A DNA stretch of 64,000 bases from Colletes latitarsis (Eukaryota > Arthropoda > Insecta > Hymenoptera > Colletidae), in contig NC_135136.1 of the NCBI RefSeq assembly GCF_051014445.1, positions 15,704,001 to 15,768,000 on the forward strand, written 5' to 3'. The notes beneath the pieces were generated by a model that was not told the DNA's origin, searched no databases, and saw only the letters and a program-made list of their open reading frames with translations. Shown one piece after another: positions 13,276 through 21,773 of this stretch; within the stretch, counting starts at the first letter, position 1, and each line of letters starts with the position of its first letter. The translations under genes were made by a program, and so were the position numbers.

Positions 13276-15715
13276 GAGTCTGATGAGGGCAAATCCCAGG
13301 CCTAATCTAGACCTAACATGAGTTATCGTCTAAAATATTGATCGAATCCAGGTGTAATGGACTGTTTTAGTGTGGTACCACATTACTACCTGATCCAAAC
13401 CAGAGGAAGGCTAGAATCTGGCCCTCAAGTATGAGAAATATGCGAAAGTACGAGCCTGATGAGTGCAAATCCCAGACCTAACCTAGACCTAAAATGCGTT
13501 ATTCTCTAAAATATTGATCGAAACCTGGTTTAATGGACTGTTTTAGTGTGGTACCACTTTACTACGTGATCCAATGCTGAAAAAACCCTCGAACGGGTCA
13601 ACATGTATGTTAAAACTGCGATTGTATGACCCTGATGAGGGCAAATCCCAGACCTAGCCTAGACCTAACGTGTGTTATCCTGTAAAATATTAATCGAAAT
13701 CAGGTTTAATGGTCTGTTTCAGCGTGGTACCACATTACTACGTGATGGAAACCAGAAAAAAACCAGGATCTGTTCAAGAAGTATGTGAGGAATGCGAAAG
13801 TATGAGGCTGATGAAGGCAAATCCTAGACCTAACCTAGACCTAACATGTGTTATCCCGTAAAATATTGACGGAAACGAGGTTTAATTGACAGTTTCAGTG
13901 TGGTACCACATTACTACGTGCTCCTAACCAGAAAAAACCCAGGATCTGTTCAACCAGTATGTGGAAAATGCGGAGGTATGAGCCTGATGAGGGCAGATAC
14001 CAGACCTATCCCAGACCAATCTTGCGTTATCCTACAAAATGTTGATCGAGACCAGGCTTAATCGACTGTTTCAGTGTGTTACCAAATTACTACGTGATCC
14101 AAACCAGAAAAAACCCAGGATCTGTTCAACAAGTATGTGAATAACGCGGAAGTATAAGCCTGATGAGGGTAAATCCCAGACCTTTCCCAGACCTAACTTG
14201 CGTTATCCTCTAAAATATTAATCGAAACCAGGTTTAATTGACTGTTTCAGTGTGGTACCACATTACTACGTGATCCAAACCAGAAAAGCCCAGGATCTGT
14301 TCAGCAAGTATGTGAAAAATGCGAAGGTATGAGCCTGATGAAGGCAAATCCTAGACCTAGCCCAGACCTAACATGCGTTATCCTCTAAAATAGTGATCGA
14401 AACCAGGTTTAATGGACCGTTTCAGTGTGGTACCACATTACTACGTGATCTAAAGCAGAAGAAGCCCAGAAGCTGGCCATCAAGTATGAGAAATATGCGA
14501 AATTGCGAGCCTGATGAGAGCAAATCACAGACCTAACCTAGACCTAATATGTGTTATCCTCTAAAATATTGATGGAAACCAGGTTTGATTGACTGTTTCA
14601 GTGTGGTACCACATTACTACGTGCTCCTAACCAGAAAAAACCCAGGATCTGTTCAACCAGTATGTGAAAAACGCGAAAGTATGAGCCTGATGAGGGCAAA
14701 TCCCATACCTATCCCAGACCTAACATGCGTTATCCTCTAAAATATTAATTGAAACCAGGATTAATCGACTGTTGCAGTGTGATACCACTTTACTACGTGA
14801 TCCAAACTAGAAAAAGCCCAGAATCTGGCCATCAAGTATGAGAAATATGTGAAAGTACGAGCCTGATGAGGGCAAATCCTAGACCTAACCCAGGCCTAAC
14901 ATGTGTTATCCTCTAAAATATTGATGGAAACCAGGTTTGATTGACTGTTTCAGAGTGGTACCTCATTACTACGTGATCGAAACCAGAAAAAACCCAGGAT
15001 CTGTTCAACAAGTATGTGAAAAACGCGAAAATATGACCCTGATGATGGCAAATCCCAGACCTAACCCAGACCTAACATGCGTTATCCTCTAAAATATTGA
15101 TCGAAACCAGGTTCAATGGACTGTATCAGTGTGGTACCACATTACTACGTGCTCCTAACCAGAAAAAACCCAGGATCTGTTCAACAAGTATGTGAAAAAC
15201 GCGAAAATATGACCCTGATGAGGGCAAATCCCAGACCTAACACAGACCTAACATGCGTTATCCTCTAAAATATTGATCGAAACCAGGTTTAATTGACTGT
15301 TTCAGTGTGGTACCACTTTACTGCGTAATCCAAATCAGAAAAAAACCCTCGATCAGGTGAACATGTATGTTAAAACTGCGAAAGTATGAGCCTGATGAGG
15401 GCAAATCCCATACCTATCCGAGACCTAACTTGCGTTACCCTCTAAAATATTGATCGAAACCAGGTTTAATTGACTGACTCAGTATGGTACCACATTACTA
15501 CGTGATCCAAACCAGAAAAAACCCAGGATCTGTTCAACAAGTATGTGAAAAACGCGGAAGTATGAGCCTGATGAGGGCAAATCCCAGACCTATCCCGGAC
15601 CTAACTTGCGTTATCCTCTAAAATATTGATCGAAACGAGGTTTAATTGACTGTTTCAGTGTGGTACCACTTTACTACGTGATCCAAACCAAAAAAGCCCA
15701 GGATCTGTTCAACAA

Positions 15716-15728
15716 GTATGTGAAAAAT
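15716..15728 (+). repeat. Target-site duplication, left copy, of element E1
   Basis: GTATGTGAAAAAT directly precedes the element and recurs exactly at 21724-21736 after the poly(A). The duplication may extend two bases left (AA), but these are ambiguous with the poly(A). 13-15 bp fits R1-clade elements; 28S-inserted R1 makes 14 bp. Confidence 0.95.
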
Positions 15729-16113
15729 CCCCTCAGGGGCTGCCAGCCTTTCAGCTGCAGTACGGGCTTAACGAACCCGGGGTACCCGAGTCATACACAC
15801 ACCGTAAGCCTCCTGTTGGTCGTCACAACGACCCATTCACAATTCCCTATTGGTTTTGTGAATGGTACGTGACGGCAGGAGGAACGGGGGTCTTGGCTTA
15901 ACCGCCTGGGCCACGAGTATGGCGACTCTATAAAATCGCCCTCCAATCCTAAGCTATGGTGCGCGGCGATGGGATGCATGGTTGGGGGAGAAGGCCCAAT
16001 CCCAAGCGACCACCTCCGGGGAACCTGCCGAACCCCCGGAGTATATAGGCTTACCCGGGTAAGGCGGCTCTGCCCGGGCGGACCTTTTCTTCCGACCTGC
16101 TCGTGGGAATATT
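15729..16113 (+). promoter_or_regulatory. E1 5' UTR, structured
   Basis: The first 11 bases are CCCCTCAGGGG, a 4-bp hairpin with a 3-nt loop shared by E1, E2 and E3. Further visible pairing: cctcctg (15809-15815) with caggagg (15876-15882), enclosing ggtcgt/acgacc (15818-15823/15828-15833) and attcacaa/ttgtgaat (15835-15842/15856-15863), a three-way junction; and ggcga/tcgcc (15921-15925/15936-15940). R1-clade elements must carry their promoter in this region, but no promoter motif can be assigned. The region stays very similar in divergent E2, which suggests constraint. Confidence 0.75.
15921..15940 (+). other. Covarying RNA hairpin in E1 5' UTR
   Basis: Stem ggcga/tcgcc around a ctctataaaa loop. 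In E2 the same position reads ggtaa/ttacc around ctctataaa, so two base pairs have changed on both sides while pairing is kept. The copy in E3 (27630-27649) is identical to E1. Function unknown; it could serve translation, packaging or transcription. Confidence 0.65.
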
Positions 16114-17991
16114 ATGGAACTCAATATTAAAACGGGGATGGGACGGGGTAAGTCAGAGGGGGAGGACGAAGGCGGTGTTGGGACTGGAGTGACGGCGCTC
16201 GCGCCGCCTCCAGCGCCTGGCCCGGCTTCGTGGAAGATGGAGGAGGACGACGAGACTGCGTCAGTCTCGTCCTTCTCCTCCACCAGGAGCCTCATAGGCT
16301 CTAAGAGGAAGAGGGCGGGGCAGGCCGTCGTCGAGGTGGGCGGGGCGATGAGCCCGTCGGTGAGGCTGAGTTGCCTCAGGGACGAGGTGACCGAGGAGAT
16401 ATCGGAGAGGATCTCCTCGTCCCTGAGGCGGGTGGAGAAAGTCGCCGCTGCCTGCTCCTTTAAGGGGCAGAAAAGCGGTGGCGCGGAGGCCCTGAAGGCC
16501 GCGGTGGAGGAAATGAGGGAGGCGGCGCGGGAGCTCAGAGGGCGGAACGCCCGTCTGCAGCTCCTGTTGGAGGAGGAGCGACAGGGGAGGAGGAGGGCAG
16601 AGGCGCTGTGGAACAGCGCGGCCCTCCCTCCCATCCTCCCTCCTCCTCCACCGCCGCGTCCCTCGGCGGAGGTAAATAAGCGGAGTGCGGCGGCAGTGGT
16701 GCGGGGCACCGTGGGCCCCTCCACCCGCACTCCGCCCGTGAAGAAGTCCCCGTCCTCCTCAGAAGACGATCTTCTGAGGAGGATTGGGGACATGATTGAT
16801 GGCAAGCTGGCCGCCTTCCGGGAGGAGCTCCTCGCCGGAAGAGCGGTCAGCAGGAAGGCGGTGCCTCCCCGACCTGTTCCGGTACAGTCGGGGAAGGCAA
16901 AGAAGGGCGGAGTGAAGGCTCCGCCCAGCGTTGCGGCACCAGGGCCCCGGGTCGCGACCCCCAAGGGGGGTGGTGTACCCGTGGTCGCGGTGGTCGCGTC
17001 CTCCACGGCACCCTCCCAAGGGGGGGTGGCGTGGAGTGAGGTGGTGGGGCGGAAGGCGAAGCGGGCGGCGAGGAAGGCCTCGCAACCGCAGCCTCCGCCT
17101 CCGCCGCCGGCGGCCAAGGTAAAGGCCGCGAAGGTCGGGAAGGCACGACCAGGTCGTCCCCCAAAAACGGCAGCGGTGACGCTGACCGTTGCGCAGGGGG
17201 GCGACCTGACCCTCGCGGAGGCGATGCGGCTCGCCAGGGAGAATATCTCCCTGGAAGAGCTGGGCATCGCCTCCGTGAGGGCGAAGAGGGCCGTGACCGG
17301 GGGTCTCTTGCTGGAGATCCCCGGTGCAGAAGGCGGCGCGAAGGCGGATCGTCTCGCCCAGAGGCTCCGGGAGCAGCTGGGCGAGCGAGGTGTCCGGGTC
17401 GCTCGGCCCACGAAGCGCACGGAGATGCGCGTTTGTGGGCTAGACGACTCGGTCAGCGCACAGGATGTGTCCCGTGCCCTTGCGAGGGCGGGGGACTGTC
17501 TTGTGGAGGACCTGCGGATCGGAGAGATCCGCAGGTCGCCCTCCGGCCTCGGGTCGGTGTGGGCCCGGTGCCCCCTCTCCGCCGCCCGTAAGGTGGCGGA
17601 ATCCGGGAGGGTGTTGGTGGGGTGGGTTTCGGCGCGAGTGGAAATCCTCGCGCCGCGCCCGCTCCAGTGTCACCGCTGCCTCGAATTGGGGCACGTGAGG
17701 CAGTGGTGCACCTCGCCGGTGGACCGCAGCGGTCAGTGTTACCGCTGCGGTGCCAAAGAGCACCGTGCGAGCCAGTGCTCGGCGGCCCCCCACTGCCCGC
17801 TGTGTGCGGACATGGGGAGGCCAGCCGATCACAGGGTGGGGAGCAAGAAGTGCTCCCCCCCCTCCCGGAAGGAGAGGAAGAGGCGGGCTGCACCGGCTCC
17901 GGTGCCGAGGGCGGTGGCATCGTCCTCCATGGAGGTGGACGGTGCTACGGGGACGGACGGCCGGGAGGAGGCTGGCGCGGCCATTAATTAA
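16114..17991 (+). CDS. E1 ORF1: R1-clade retrotransposon nucleic-acid-binding (Gag-like) protein
   Basis: 625 aa, ATG start at MELNIKTG. Likely binds element RNA and forms the ribonucleoprotein that delivers it to its target. Visible parts: acidic N-terminus (residues 15-50); a basic patch SKRKR near 63-67; a predicted coiled-coil region about 85-165 rich in E, R and L; Pro/Ala/Lys-rich low-complexity linker 170-350; an alpha/beta segment of about 435-510 that could be RRM-like (inference); three zinc knuckles at C519-C522-H527-C532, C542-C545-H550-C555 and C561-C564-H573-C580. The stop TAA shares its last base with the ATG of ORF2. The start is preferred because E3 (MDTENK) and E2 (MEHNQE) begin at the same place after a conserved ctcgtgggaa block. 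No break is visible. Confidence 0.93.
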   Translation: MELNIKTGMGRGKSEGEDEGGVGTGVTALAPPPAPGPASWKMEEDDETASVSSFSSTRSLIGSKRKRAGQAVVEVGGAMSPSVRLSCLRDEVTEEISERISSSLRRVEKVAAACSFKGQKSGGAEALKAAVEEMREAARELRGRNARLQLLLEEERQGRRRAEALWNSAALPPILPPPPPPRPSAEVNKRSAAAVVRGTVGPSTRTPPVKKSPSSSEDDLLRRIGDMIDGKLAAFREELLAGRAVSRKAVPPRPVPVQSGKAKKGGVKAPPSVAAPGPRVATPKGGGVPVVAVVASSTAPSQGGVAWSEVVGRKAKRAARKASQPQPPPPPPAAKVKAAKVGKARPGRPPKTAAVTLTVAQGGDLTLAEAMRLARENISLEELGIASVRAKRAVTGGLLLEIPGAEGGAKADRLAQRLREQLGERGVRVARPTKRTEMRVCGLDDSVSAQDVSRALARAGDCLVEDLRIGEIRRSPSGLGSVWARCPLSAARKVAESGRVLVGWVSARVEILAPRPLQCHRCLELGHVRQWCTSPVDRSGQCYRCGAKEHRASQCSAAPHCPLCADMGRPADHRVGSKKCSPPSRKERKRRAAPAPVPRAVASSSMEVDGATGTDGREEAGAAIN

Positions 17992-17993
17992 TG
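17989..17993 (+). promoter_or_regulatory. TAATG stop-start overlap between ORF1 and ORF2
   Basis: ORF1 ends TAA at 17989-17991 and ORF2 begins ATG at 17991-17993. The same overlap occurs in E3 and in divergent E2. In SART1 of Bombyx, also R1-clade, UAAUG supports translational coupling by termination-reinitiation; the same mechanism is inferred here. Confidence 0.85.
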
Positions 17994-20900
17994 CCGCCCC
18001 GCCTCCTCCTCCAGGCCAACCTCAACCACTGCCGCGCGGCACAGGACTTGATGTCCCAAGTCCTCGCGGAGTGGGGGGTTGGCCTGGCGGTCGCCGCCGA
18101 GCCGTACCGCGTCCCTGATCACCCTCATTGGGTGGGCGACGCGGACGGCTTGGTGGCGACGGTATGGGGAGGGGGCGACGGGTCCCCACCGTTCTCCTTG
18201 TTGGAGCGCGGTCGGGGATTCGTCGCCGTGGACTGGGGGGGAGTCGCTGTGGTGGGGTGCTACATTTCGCCCCGTAGCGGTCACGCTGCGTTCGAGCTGT
18301 ACTTGGCCGAGGTCGCGGCATGCGTGCAGCGCTACGCGGCCCGGCCGGTGCTGGTCCTGGGGGATTTTAATGCCAAGTCGGTGGCTTGGGGATCCCCCAG
18401 GACCTCCGTTCGCGGCGGGATCCTGGGCGATTGGGCGGCGGGGCTCGACCTCCGGGTATTGAACCGGGGGTCGGAGCACACATGCGTGCGGCGATATGGG
18501 GGGTCCATCGTGGATGTTGGATTCGCGACCCCCAACGCCGTGCGCATGGTGTCGGGTTGGCACGTGGTCGCGGGGGCAGAGACACTCTCCGATCACCGGT
18601 ACATCCGGATGGAGGTCTCTGCCGCCGCGAGTGCATCCCGACACGGCCGCCTGCGTGGCACCCCACCACGACGCTGGACGCTTCGGCGCCTGGACAAGGA
18701 CGCCCTGATGGCAGCTGCCCTCGCTGCAACTTGGCCGCAGGGAGCGGCCGAGTTGCCGAGCATAGAGGAGGAGGTCGCCCGGCTCGGAGCATTGGTCGCG
18801 GGTATTTGCGACGCGGCGATGCCTCGGGTCGGGCGGGCTTCTCCTCGCCGGGCGGTGTACTGGTGGTCGGACGCGATCGCGGAGTTGCGAGTCGCGACTG
18901 TCCGCGCCCGACGCCAGTACACCCGCGCGCGCCGTCGTCAACGTACAGGCGACGGCGTGGCGCGAGCGAGGGCAGCTGATGACCTGTATGGAGCATACCG
19001 CGTGGCGCGGGTTGCTCTGCAGGTCGCCATCAAACGGGCCAAGACCCAGGCATGGAAGGAGCTCCTCCAGACCCTTGATGACGATCCATGGGGGCGCCCA
19101 TATAAGGTGGTGCTGAATAAGCTCCGCCCGTGGGCGCCCCCCGTCACCGAGGGTCTTGACCCCCGGCTGCTGGAGGACGTGGTCAATACACTCTTCCCAA
19201 TTGGGGAGAGGGGACCGCGTCCTCCGGCGGCGGCGGCTGTCCCAGTGGAGTGGACGGCCGAGCTGGGGGTCACGCAGGAGGAGCTGGCAGCGGCCATCAG
19301 ACGGCTCGGGGTTCGTAACACGGCCCCGGGTCCGGATGGTGTGCCCGGCCGGGTTTGGGTCTTGACCCAGGGCGTCCTTGGGGCCGATCTCAGGCGGTTG
19401 TTCGACCGCTGCCTGAGGGACGGGCGATTCCCCCCCAGTTGGAAGGTGGCGAGGATGGTCCTCCTCCGGAAGGAGGGTCGGCCCGCGGAGTCTCCCTCCG
19501 CATACCGGCCCATTTGTCTCCTCGACGAGGTGTGCAAGCTCTTCGAGCGTGTGATTGCTGCCCGCCTCGTCGAGCACCTGTCGCGGGGTGATCCCGGTCT
19601 GGCCGACTGCCAGTTCGGTTTCCGGGGGGGCCGATCGACTATCGACGCGATAGGTCGTGTGAGGGCCCTCTCGGAGGCGGCCGTCTCCCGGGGAGGGGTG
19701 GCATTGGCAATATCCTTGGATATTGCCAATGCCTTTAACACCCTCCCCTGGGAAGGGATAAGGAGGGGACTCGAATATCATCGAGTCCCCCCTTGTCTCA
19801 GGGCGGTCGTCGGGGATTATCTCCGCGGCAGGTGGATCGAGTATCCGGGCCGGGATGGTGATATGCGGAGGGAGGTGTACTGCGGTGTTCCGCAGGGGTC
19901 GGTCCTCGGGCCACTCCTGTGGAACATCGCGTACGGCTCGGTGTTGCGGGCCGGCCTCCCCGACGGCGTCAGCGCGGTGTGTTATGCGGATGACACACTG
20001 GTGCTGGCCGTCGGGGCGCACTGGGAGAGGGCCATGCGTCGCGCGGAGGAGGGGTCGCAACGCGTCGTCGACCGGATCAGGGGGATGGGGATGACGGTGG
20101 CGGTCCATAAGACCGAGGTGATTGCGTTTCATTCACCTCGGCAGGATCCGCCACCCCCTCTGATCCGGGTGGGTGGGGCTGACATCGAGGTGAAGCCCCA
20201 GATCAGGTATCTGGGGCTGATCCTCGATAGCCACTGGCGTTTCGAGGAGCATTTCCGCTGCCTGGTCCCCCGGTTGGAAAGGATGGTTGCGGCTCTGGGC
20301 CGGATCCTGCCCAACCTGGGGGGCCCGGCGGGCCGAGTTCGTCGCCTCTATGTGGCAATGGTCCAGTCGGTGGCCTTATACGGGGCCCCCGTCTGGGCGG
20401 ACGACCTGGCTGCCTCCCGGCGCAGCATGACTATGCTGCGTCGGGTGCAGAGGCGCATGGCGCTCAGGGTCGTCCGCGGGTATCGGACCATGTCACATGA
20501 GGCGGCGACGGTTCTAGCGGGGATGCCGCCCATGGACCTGCTCGCGCGGTCGCACGCGGTGATGTACCGGCACCGCGTCGACCGTCGCGCGGGGGTGGGG
20601 GCGGTCCCGGGCGGGCAGGAACCTGCTTGGGGCGATTTGAAGCGCCAGGCCCGGCAGTCCGTGTTGCTCGCATGGCAGGAGCGGCTGGCTCTGCCAACCG
20701 CGGGGCACCGGACTGTCGGGGCGGTTCGGCCACTCCTGAAGGAGTGGCTGGACAGAGGCCATGGCAGCCTCACCTACCGGATGGCACAGGTATTTTCCGG
20801 GCATGGCAGCTTCGGAAGATACCTGTGCCGGATAGGGAAGGAGCCGACGGCGCGTTGCTGCCACTGCGACGCTGAGCAGGACACGGCGGATCATACCCTG

Positions 20901-21173
20901 GAGGTATGCCCCGCGTGGGAGGGGGAGCGCCGTGTCCTGGTCGGCGTCGTCGGGCGGGATGTCTCGCTGCCGGGCGTGGTGCGCGCCATGCTCGGCAGCG
21001 AGGAGAAGTGGAGGGCCGTGGCCTCCTTCTGCGAGAACGTAATGTTGCAGAAGGAGGCCGCGGGGAGGGAGCGCGAGCTTCAGCGGCGCGCTGAAGCTCG
21101 CGCTCGTGCGGTGGCCCGAGGTCGTCGCCCGGTCGCGAGGCGTCGCGGGCGGCCGCCTCGGCGTGGCGGATGA
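17991..21173 (+). CDS. E1 ORF2: endonuclease-reverse transcriptase, R1 clade
   Basis: 1060 aa, intact. It nicks target DNA and reverse-transcribes element RNA from the nick. APE-type endonuclease, residues 1-205: QANLNHC (N10), AEPYR (E37), CYISP, GDFNAKS (D125, N127), SIVDV (D175), SDH (200-202). Reverse transcriptase about 440-760: GPDGVPG, WKVARMVLLRK, FGFRGGRST, SLDIANAF (catalytic D577), GVPQGSVLGP, YADD (665-668, catalytic D667/D668), RYLGLILD. C-terminal knuckle C956-C959-H968-C973, then a basic RGR-rich tail. Compared with E3 and E5 it has private changes at C515 (G in both) and G649 (D in both, next to the GPLLWN motif), so activity is uncertain. Length is normal for the clade. Confidence 0.97.
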   Translation: MPPRLLLQANLNHCRAAQDLMSQVLAEWGVGLAVAAEPYRVPDHPHWVGDADGLVATVWGGGDGSPPFSLLERGRGFVAVDWGGVAVVGCYISPRSGHAAFELYLAEVAACVQRYAARPVLVLGDFNAKSVAWGSPRTSVRGGILGDWAAGLDLRVLNRGSEHTCVRRYGGSIVDVGFATPNAVRMVSGWHVVAGAETLSDHRYIRMEVSAAASASRHGRLRGTPPRRWTLRRLDKDALMAAALAATWPQGAAELPSIEEEVARLGALVAGICDAAMPRVGRASPRRAVYWWSDAIAELRVATVRARRQYTRARRRQRTGDGVARARAADDLYGAYRVARVALQVAIKRAKTQAWKELLQTLDDDPWGRPYKVVLNKLRPWAPPVTEGLDPRLLEDVVNTLFPIGERGPRPPAAAAVPVEWTAELGVTQEELAAAIRRLGVRNTAPGPDGVPGRVWVLTQGVLGADLRRLFDRCLRDGRFPPSWKVARMVLLRKEGRPAESPSAYRPICLLDEVCKLFERVIAARLVEHLSRGDPGLADCQFGFRGGRSTIDAIGRVRALSEAAVSRGGVALAISLDIANAFNTLPWEGIRRGLEYHRVPPCLRAVVGDYLRGRWIEYPGRDGDMRREVYCGVPQGSVLGPLLWNIAYGSVLRAGLPDGVSAVCYADDTLVLAVGAHWERAMRRAEEGSQRVVDRIRGMGMTVAVHKTEVIAFHSPRQDPPPPLIRVGGADIEVKPQIRYLGLILDSHWRFEEHFRCLVPRLERMVAALGRILPNLGGPAGRVRRLYVAMVQSVALYGAPVWADDLAASRRSMTMLRRVQRRMALRVVRGYRTMSHEAATVLAGMPPMDLLARSHAVMYRHRVDRRAGVGAVPGGQEPAWGDLKRQARQSVLLAWQERLALPTAGHRTVGAVRPLLKEWLDRGHGSLTYRMAQVFSGHGSFGRYLCRIGKEPTARCCHCDAEQDTADHTLEVCPAWEGERRVLVGVVGRDVSLPGVVRAMLGSEEKWRAVASFCENVMLQKEAAGRERELQRRAEARARAVARGRRPVARRRGRPPRRGG

Positions 21174-21688
21174 CCTAGGCTGGGAGGGGGGTCCTGAGGG
21201 GATCCTCCTCCCGCCAGGCGGCGCCGGGTCGGACCGGTTGGGGGTAGGAGTGCCTCCCCCTACCGGTCCGACGCAAGGGGAGGCACCCTCGGCGGTCTGG
21301 TGCGGCCATGAACGCCCGGCCGCCGAGGGGTGGAAACGGGATCGCGGGCGGTTGCGAGTTGGGGCTCGCAGCCGCCACTAAACGCGGCCCCGGGACGGAT
21401 AGCGGCGGGATGGAGTGGCCCCGTCCCGCCGCTATGAGGCAGTGTGTCTACTGGGGGGACCGATTGTCCCCCCGGGGGATGGGCGCGAAAGCGCGGGCAC
21501 GGGGAGGATACCGGAAGAATGCTTCGAGCGATTCCCGGTATCCTCCCAAAGCGAGCCGAAGGGTCACCGTGGGGTTTTTAGTGGGTAGGTCCCGCGCCTG
21601 TCGTTGTACGGGCGCGGGGAATCCCACACACCCCTCCCACCTCTCCCCAAGGAGGTGGGAGGGAGTCTTTCGAAGATTTTCCCCACGA

Positions 21689-21689
<1 letters not shown>
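21174..21689 (+). other. E1 3' UTR with a series of RNA stem-loops
   Basis: Perfect stems seen: atagcggcggga/tcccgccgctat (21399-21410/21424-21435); ggaggataccgg/ccggtatcctcc (21503-21514/21535-21546, 20-nt loop); cccgcgcc/ggcgcggg (21591-21598/21611-21618, extendable by three pairs including one U-G); ccctcccacctc/gaggtgggaggg (21632-21643/21652-21663). The last hairpins lie just before poly(A). In related elements such as R1, R2 and SART the RT recognises the 3' UTR RNA; that role is inferred here. Confidence 0.8.

Positions 21690-21723
<34 letters not shown>
21690..21723 (+). other. E1 poly(A) tail, 34 nt
   Basis: Uninterrupted A-run between ccccacgac and the right TSD. It is the longest of the five tails here (E3 24, E4 27, E5 20, E2 19), which fits a young insertion. 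Confidence 0.95.
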
Positions 21724-21726
<3 letters not shown>

Positions 21727-21736
21727 TGTGAAAAAT
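21724..21736 (+). repeat. Target-site duplication, right copy, of E1
   Basis: GTATGTGAAAAAT, identical to 15716-15728; the satellite continues with gcgaaagtatgag. Confidence 0.95.
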
Positions 21737-21773
21737 GCGAAAGTATGAGCCTGATGAGGGCAGATCCCAGACC
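21737..21773 (+). repeat. 37-bp satellite remnant between E1 and E2
   Basis: gcgaaagtatgagc... to ...cccagacc continues the monomer interrupted by E1. Its last 14 bases, GCAGATCCCAGACC (21760-21773), are the left TSD of E2. Confidence 0.9.

Larger units (their letters stand above)
1..15728 (+). repeat. Satellite array, subfamily A, about 89 tandem monomers of 176-177 bp
   Basis: Head-to-tail monomers: the block gacctaac..gcgttatcc recurs at 4, 181, 357 and 533, giving a period of 176-177 bp that continues to 15728. Each monomer has, in order: one or two CCCAGACCTAAC units, gcgttatcctctaaaatat, gatcgaaaccaggtttaat, a TGTGGTACCACA dyad, attactacgtgatc, cccaggatctg, and two AAGTATG sites followed by ctgatgaggg. 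Neighbouring monomers differ at many positions, but blocks of several monomers are duplicated at fixed offsets, so the array has partial higher-order structure. No gene is visible; short open frames in it are repeats of the monomer. Its centromeric or subtelomeric role is unknown. Confidence 0.97.
15729..21723 (+). mobile_element. E1: full-length R1-clade non-LTR retrotransposon
   Basis: 5995-bp element in order: 5' UTR (385 bp), ORF1, ORF2 overlapping it by one base at TAATG, structured 3' UTR and a 34-nt poly(A). Perfect TSDs flank it and the surrounding satellite monomer is otherwise continuous. ORF1 with three CCHC knuckles, ORF2 with an APE-type endonuclease, a YADD reverse transcriptase and a C-terminal CCHC place it in the R1 clade, which includes R1, TRAS, SART and Waldo. 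Both ORFs are open, so it is the best candidate for an autonomous copy here. The coding region is very GC-rich against AT-rich satellite. The exact family name is not recognised. Confidence 0.96.

Noticed and set aside
1..15728. CRISPR array
   Set aside because: The whole 177-bp unit is repeated; there are no unique spacers between short repeats and no cas genes.
15729..15810. HDV-like self-cleaving ribozyme at the element 5' end, as in R2
   Set aside because: The terminus begins with C-rich text that forms its own hairpin, and I cannot draw the nested double pseudoknot with a catalytic C. A covariance-model search would decide.
15928..15935. TATAAAA in the 5' UTR as a TATA box
   Set aside because: It sits about 200 bp into the transcribed leader, in the loop of a covarying hairpin, and non-LTR elements normally use internal TATA-less promoters.
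15954..17420. 488-codon open frame antisense to E1 ORF1
   Set aside because: Low-complexity reading opposite a GC-rich gene; broken in E3 and without recognisable domains.
17988..20132. 714-codon open frame antisense to E1 ORF2 (and its twin at 29694-31838)
   Set aside because: It lies wholly opposite a gene with clear RT motifs, shows no family resemblance (Pro/Arg/His-rich), and its conservation in E3 follows from near-identity of the copies.
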